Positions 42,712 to 44,854 of a stretch of DNA of 44,854 nt are shown here, piece by piece. This DNA comes from Hungatella sp. (GTDB lineage Bacteria > Bacillota > Clostridia > Lachnospirales > Lachnospiraceae): the NCBI GenBank assembly GCA_022796015.1, contig JAAWHU010000023.1, forward strand, positions 1-44,854, in the 5' to 3' direction. Position numbers and translations under genes: made by a program. Position 1 is the first letter of the stretch. Every line of letters starts with the position of its first letter. A model generated the notes under the pieces. It was not told the origin of the DNA. It saw nothing but the letters and a program-made list of their open reading frames with translations, and made no database searches.

Positions 42712-42934
42712 GGCCAGCCTCCTCCACCAGGATTCCATCGGAAATTCTCTTTCCCAAAGCCAGCCTGGTTCCCCGTACCTTAATGATCAGACTGCCGCTT
42801 CCCTTTTTATTCAGTATGGTAACCGGGGTTTTCTCATTGACTCCCAGGGCTTCCAACCGTCTGGTAATCTTTTCGTCCACAGTGACCTTAGCCACCTTGT
42901 AGGTACCTCCGATTGCTCCTTCATTTAGTCTCAT
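42692..42934 (-). CDS. feoA: FeoA family protein
   Basis: This small cytoplasmic protein of 80 residues has the SH3-like FeoA fold, needed with FeoB for ferrous iron uptake. Family features are VTVDEKITRRLEALGVNEKTPVTILNKKGSGSLIIKVRGTRLALGKRISDGILVEE. It lies upstream of and overlaps feoB by 20 nt, so the two are translationally coupled. AAGGAG lies 9 nt before the ATG. A promoter with a Fur box stands about 80 nt upstream. Confidence 0.95.
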   Translation of the reverse strand: MRLNEGAIGGTYKVAKVTVDEKITRRLEALGVNEKTPVTILNKKGSGSLIIKVRGTRLALGKRISDGILVEEAGHDAKRA

Positions 42935-42952
42935 GATCTTATGCTCCTTCTG

Positions 42953-42979
42953 TCAGCAGACGTTCTATCCCTCTGCTGA
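42953..42979 (-). promoter_or_regulatory. Leader hairpin of feoA
   Basis: In the minus-strand leader TCAGCAGA and TCTGCTGA (plus coordinates 42972-42979 and 42953-42960) form a perfect 8-bp stem with an 11-nt loop, ending about 6 nt before the AAGGAG ribosome site. Upstream of it lies the repeated stretch TACCCTACCCTAA. It could modulate feoA translation or transcript stability; this is inference. Confidence 0.4.
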
Positions 42980-43011
42980 TAAGTTAGGGTAGGGTAACTC
43001 CCTTTATATGA

Positions 43012-43041
43012 AGCATACTCTAATTGATAATTATTGTCAAT
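43012..43041 (-). promoter_or_regulatory. feoAB promoter with Fur box
   Basis: On the minus strand a perfect TTGACA (43035-43040) and TATGCT (43012-43017) are 17 nt apart. Overlapping the -35 is TGATAATTATTGTCA (plus strand 43025-43039), which matches the 7-1-7 Fur box TGATAATNATTATCA at all but one position. Iron-loaded Fur bound here would block the promoter, giving induction of ferrous uptake on iron starvation. Confidence 0.8.
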
Positions 43042-43068
43042 AAGAAAAATTTCCTAAAATAAATGATT

Positions 43069-44854
43069 TTACTCCAATTCCAGCAGCATTTTTTTCACTT
43101 CCAGCATCCGGTCACGCAGCAGGGCCGCCTCCTCAAAGTTCAGCTCCGCGGCAGCCTTGTGCATCCTCTTCTGCAGTTCCTTCATCAGCTTGTTCAGTTC
43201 CCCTGCATCCATAGACTCAATATCTTTTTCAGTGTCCTTTGGATCCTTCTCTGCCGCCTTGGAGATGGCGATGAGATCTCTCACTGCTTTCTTAATGGTA
43301 GTGGGGGTAATCCCATGCTCTTCATTGTATTGCTGCTGAATCTGGCGGCGCCTTTTTGTCTCTTCTATCGCTTTTCTCATGGAATCCGTAACCACATCTG
43401 CATACATAATCACATGGCCTTCTGCATTGCGGGCCGCCCGGCCTATGGTCTGAATCAGGGAGGTCTCCGAACGCAGGAAGCCTTCTTTGTCAGCATCCAG
43501 AATGGCCACCAGAGAGATCTCCGGGATATCCAGCCCCTCTCTCAAAAGGTTGATTCCCACCAGCACATCGAACACATTGAGACGCATGTCCCGGATAATC
43601 TCGGCCCGCTCCAAGGTGTCAATATCCGAGTGGAGATACTTGACCCGAATCCCCACCTCCCTCATATAGTCCGTAAGATCTTCCGCCATGCGCTTAGTCA
43701 AAGTGGTCACCAGAACCTTATTGCCCTTGTCCGTCTCTTTATTCACCTCTCCTACCAGGTCATCAATCTGGCCTTCCACAGGGCGAACGAAAATCTCCGG
43801 ATCAAGAAGACCTGTAGGCCGGATAATCTGCTCTGTCCTTAAAAGCTCATGACCTGCTTCGTAGTCAGAGGGCGTAGCGGACACAAACATCATCTGGTCA
43901 ATCTTGCTTTCAAATTCGCCGAAATTAAGAGGCCGGTTGTCCAGGGCTGATGGAAGCCGAAAACCATAATCCACCAGGGTCTGCTTCCTGGAGCGGTCGC
44001 CTGCATACATTCCCCTCACCTGAGGCAGAGTGATATGGGACTCGTCGATAATGATGAGAAAATCATCGGGAAAATAATCAATAAGGGTGTAGGGCGGCTC
44101 CCCCGGCTTCCCTCCTGTGAGATGCCTGGAATAGTTCTCGATACCGGAACAAAATCCTGTCTCCCTCATCATCTCCACGTCAAAGTTCGTTCTCTCCGCA
44201 ATCCGCTGGGCTTCCAAAAGCTTGTCCTCGCTTTTGAAACAGGCCACTCTCTCCTTCAGCTCCGCCAGAATATTCTGAGCCGCCTCCTCCATCTTCTCCT
44301 TTGGAACCACATAATGGGAGGCAGGGAAGATGGCAATATGCCCCAGCTGGGCCTTCACCTCTCCTGTCAGGCTGTCGATCTCCATGATCCGCTCCACTTC
44401 ATCGCCGAAAAATTCAATCCTATACGCCTCGTTGCCGGAATACGCCGGATATACCTCCAGAACGTCGCCTCTCACCCGAAAGGTTCCTCTGTGAAAATCC
44501 ATATCATTCCTGTCATACTGAATATCAATGAGCTTATGAATCACCTCATCCCGGTCTTTCTCCATACCCGGCCGCAGGGAAATCACCATCTCCTGATAAT
44601 CAATAGGGCTTCCCAGCCCGTAGATGCAGGACACAGAGGACACAATAACCACATCCTTCCGCTCCGACAGCGCCGCAGTGGCAGAGTGGCGCAGCTTGTC
44701 AATCTCGTCATTGATGGCGGAGTCCTTCTCAATGTAGGTGTCTGTGGAAGGTACATAGGCTTCTGGTTGGTAGTAGTCGTAGTAGGACACAAAATATTCC
44801 ACCGCGTTACTCGGAAAATACTCTTTGAACTCACCATAGAGCTGTGCCGCTAAT
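43069..44854 (-). CDS. uvrB: Excinuclease ABC subunit UvrB, 5'-truncated by window edge
   Basis: This is the C-terminal 595 residues of the DNA damage recognition helicase of nucleotide excision repair. The frame runs off the right edge (the edge encodes [44 protein letters not shown], inside the family's first third). The GTG at 44802 is an internal valine, not a start. Further features are the beta-hairpin region, [35 protein letters not shown], the helicase motifs [18 protein letters not shown] and [38 protein letters not shown], and a C-terminal UVR domain ([24 protein letters not shown]) that binds UvrC or UvrA. The feoA promoter begins only about 28 nt downstream, with no clear terminator between. 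Confidence 0.97.
   Translation of the reverse strand, partial: LAAQLYGEFKEYFPSNAVEYFVSYYDYYQPEAYVPSTDTYIEKDSAINDEIDKLRHSATAALSERKDVVIVSSVSCIYGLGSPIDYQEMVISLRPGMEKDRDEVIHKLIDIQYDRNDMDFHRGTFRVRGDVLEVYPAYSGNEAYRIEFFGDEVERIMEIDSLTGEVKAQLGHIAIFPASHYVVPKEKMEEAAQNILAELKERVACFKSEDKLLEAQRIAERTNFDVEMMRETGFCSGIENYSRHLTGGKPGEPPYTLIDYFPDDFLIIIDESHITLPQVRGMYAGDRSRKQTLVDYGFRLPSALDNRPLNFGEFESKIDQMMFVSATPSDYEAGHELLRTEQIIRPTGLLDPEIFVRPVEGQIDDLVGEVNKETDKGNKVLVTTLTKRMAEDLTDYMREVGIRVKYLHSDIDTLERAEIIRDMRLNVFDVLVGINLLREGLDIPEISLVAILDADKEGFLRSETSLIQTIGRAARNAEGHVIMYADVVTDSMRKAIEETKRRRQIQQQYNEEHGITPTTIKKAVRDLIAISKAAEKDPKDTEKDIESMDAGELNKLMKELQKRMHKAAAELNFEEAALLRDRMLEVKKMLLELE

Noticed and set aside
44800..44802. GTG at 44802 as a start codon for uvrB
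   Set aside because: The frame continues to the right edge with conserved UvrB residues, so this codon is an internal valine.

Overview
The window reads as a chromosomal segment from a low-to-mid GC Clostridia bacterium, most likely a gut Lachnospiraceae. The basis is a DUF5688 protein, a divergent Lachnospiraceae-like LigA, a SpoVB-like flippase, an aldo/keto reductase with a ferredoxin tail, a uxuA-uxuB-GntR glucuronate operon, and strong AGGAGG ribosome binding sites with TTGACA/TATAAT promoters. Genus and species cannot be fixed from the sequence alone.

Layout. 1-5.3 kb holds the 3' end of a polysaccharide flippase-type protein, then a minus-strand MATE exporter and Gfo/Idh/MocA oxidoreductase pair, an aldo/keto reductase and a histidine phosphatase. 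5.5-7.6 kb is a methyl-accepting chemotaxis protein. 7.7-9.7 kb holds two unrecognised lipoprotein genes with their own promoter. 9.75-24.05 kb is the most distinctive part. It is a complete accessory Sec (SecA2/SecY2) locus, read on the minus strand in the order serine-rich repeat glycoprotein, secY2, asp1, asp2, asp3, secA2, gtfA, gtfB. The core genes overlap or nearly touch. Between the adhesin gene and secY2 lies a 348-nt spacer occupied by palindromic repeat units bounded by ACTAGT.

24.3-26.5 kb holds an AraC-type regulator fused to a GNAT domain and translationally coupled to a second MATE exporter. 26.6-28.5 kb holds a BTAD (SARP-like) regulator broken by a G9 homopolymer frameshift, and a metallo-beta-lactamase-fold hydrolase. 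28.6-32.0 kb is the hexuronate (mannonate) operon with a recognisable promoter and palindromic operator. 32.2-33.6 kb is a third MATE exporter, followed by tRNA-Arg(CCG). 33.9-39.4 kb is one plus-strand operon: a membrane-anchored protein, queA, rluF, ligA and metA. 39.7-40.7 kb is a DUF5688 gene. 40.7-43.0 kb is feoA-feoB under a Fur-box promoter. The right edge cuts uvrB.

How the genes work together. In the accessory Sec locus, GtfA/GtfB should start O-GlcNAc glycosylation of the Ser/Thr-rich adhesin. Asp1-3 should process it and deliver it to SecA2, and SecY2 should export it. The adhesin itself departs from the streptococcal/staphylococcal pattern. It lacks a KxYKxGKxW signal and a visible LPxTG motif, carries nine acidic 15-residue repeats after the signal peptide, and has an unrecognised domain of about 175 residues between its two serine-rich regions. 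The rest of the window is largely ordinary housekeeping, transport and sugar-acid catabolism.
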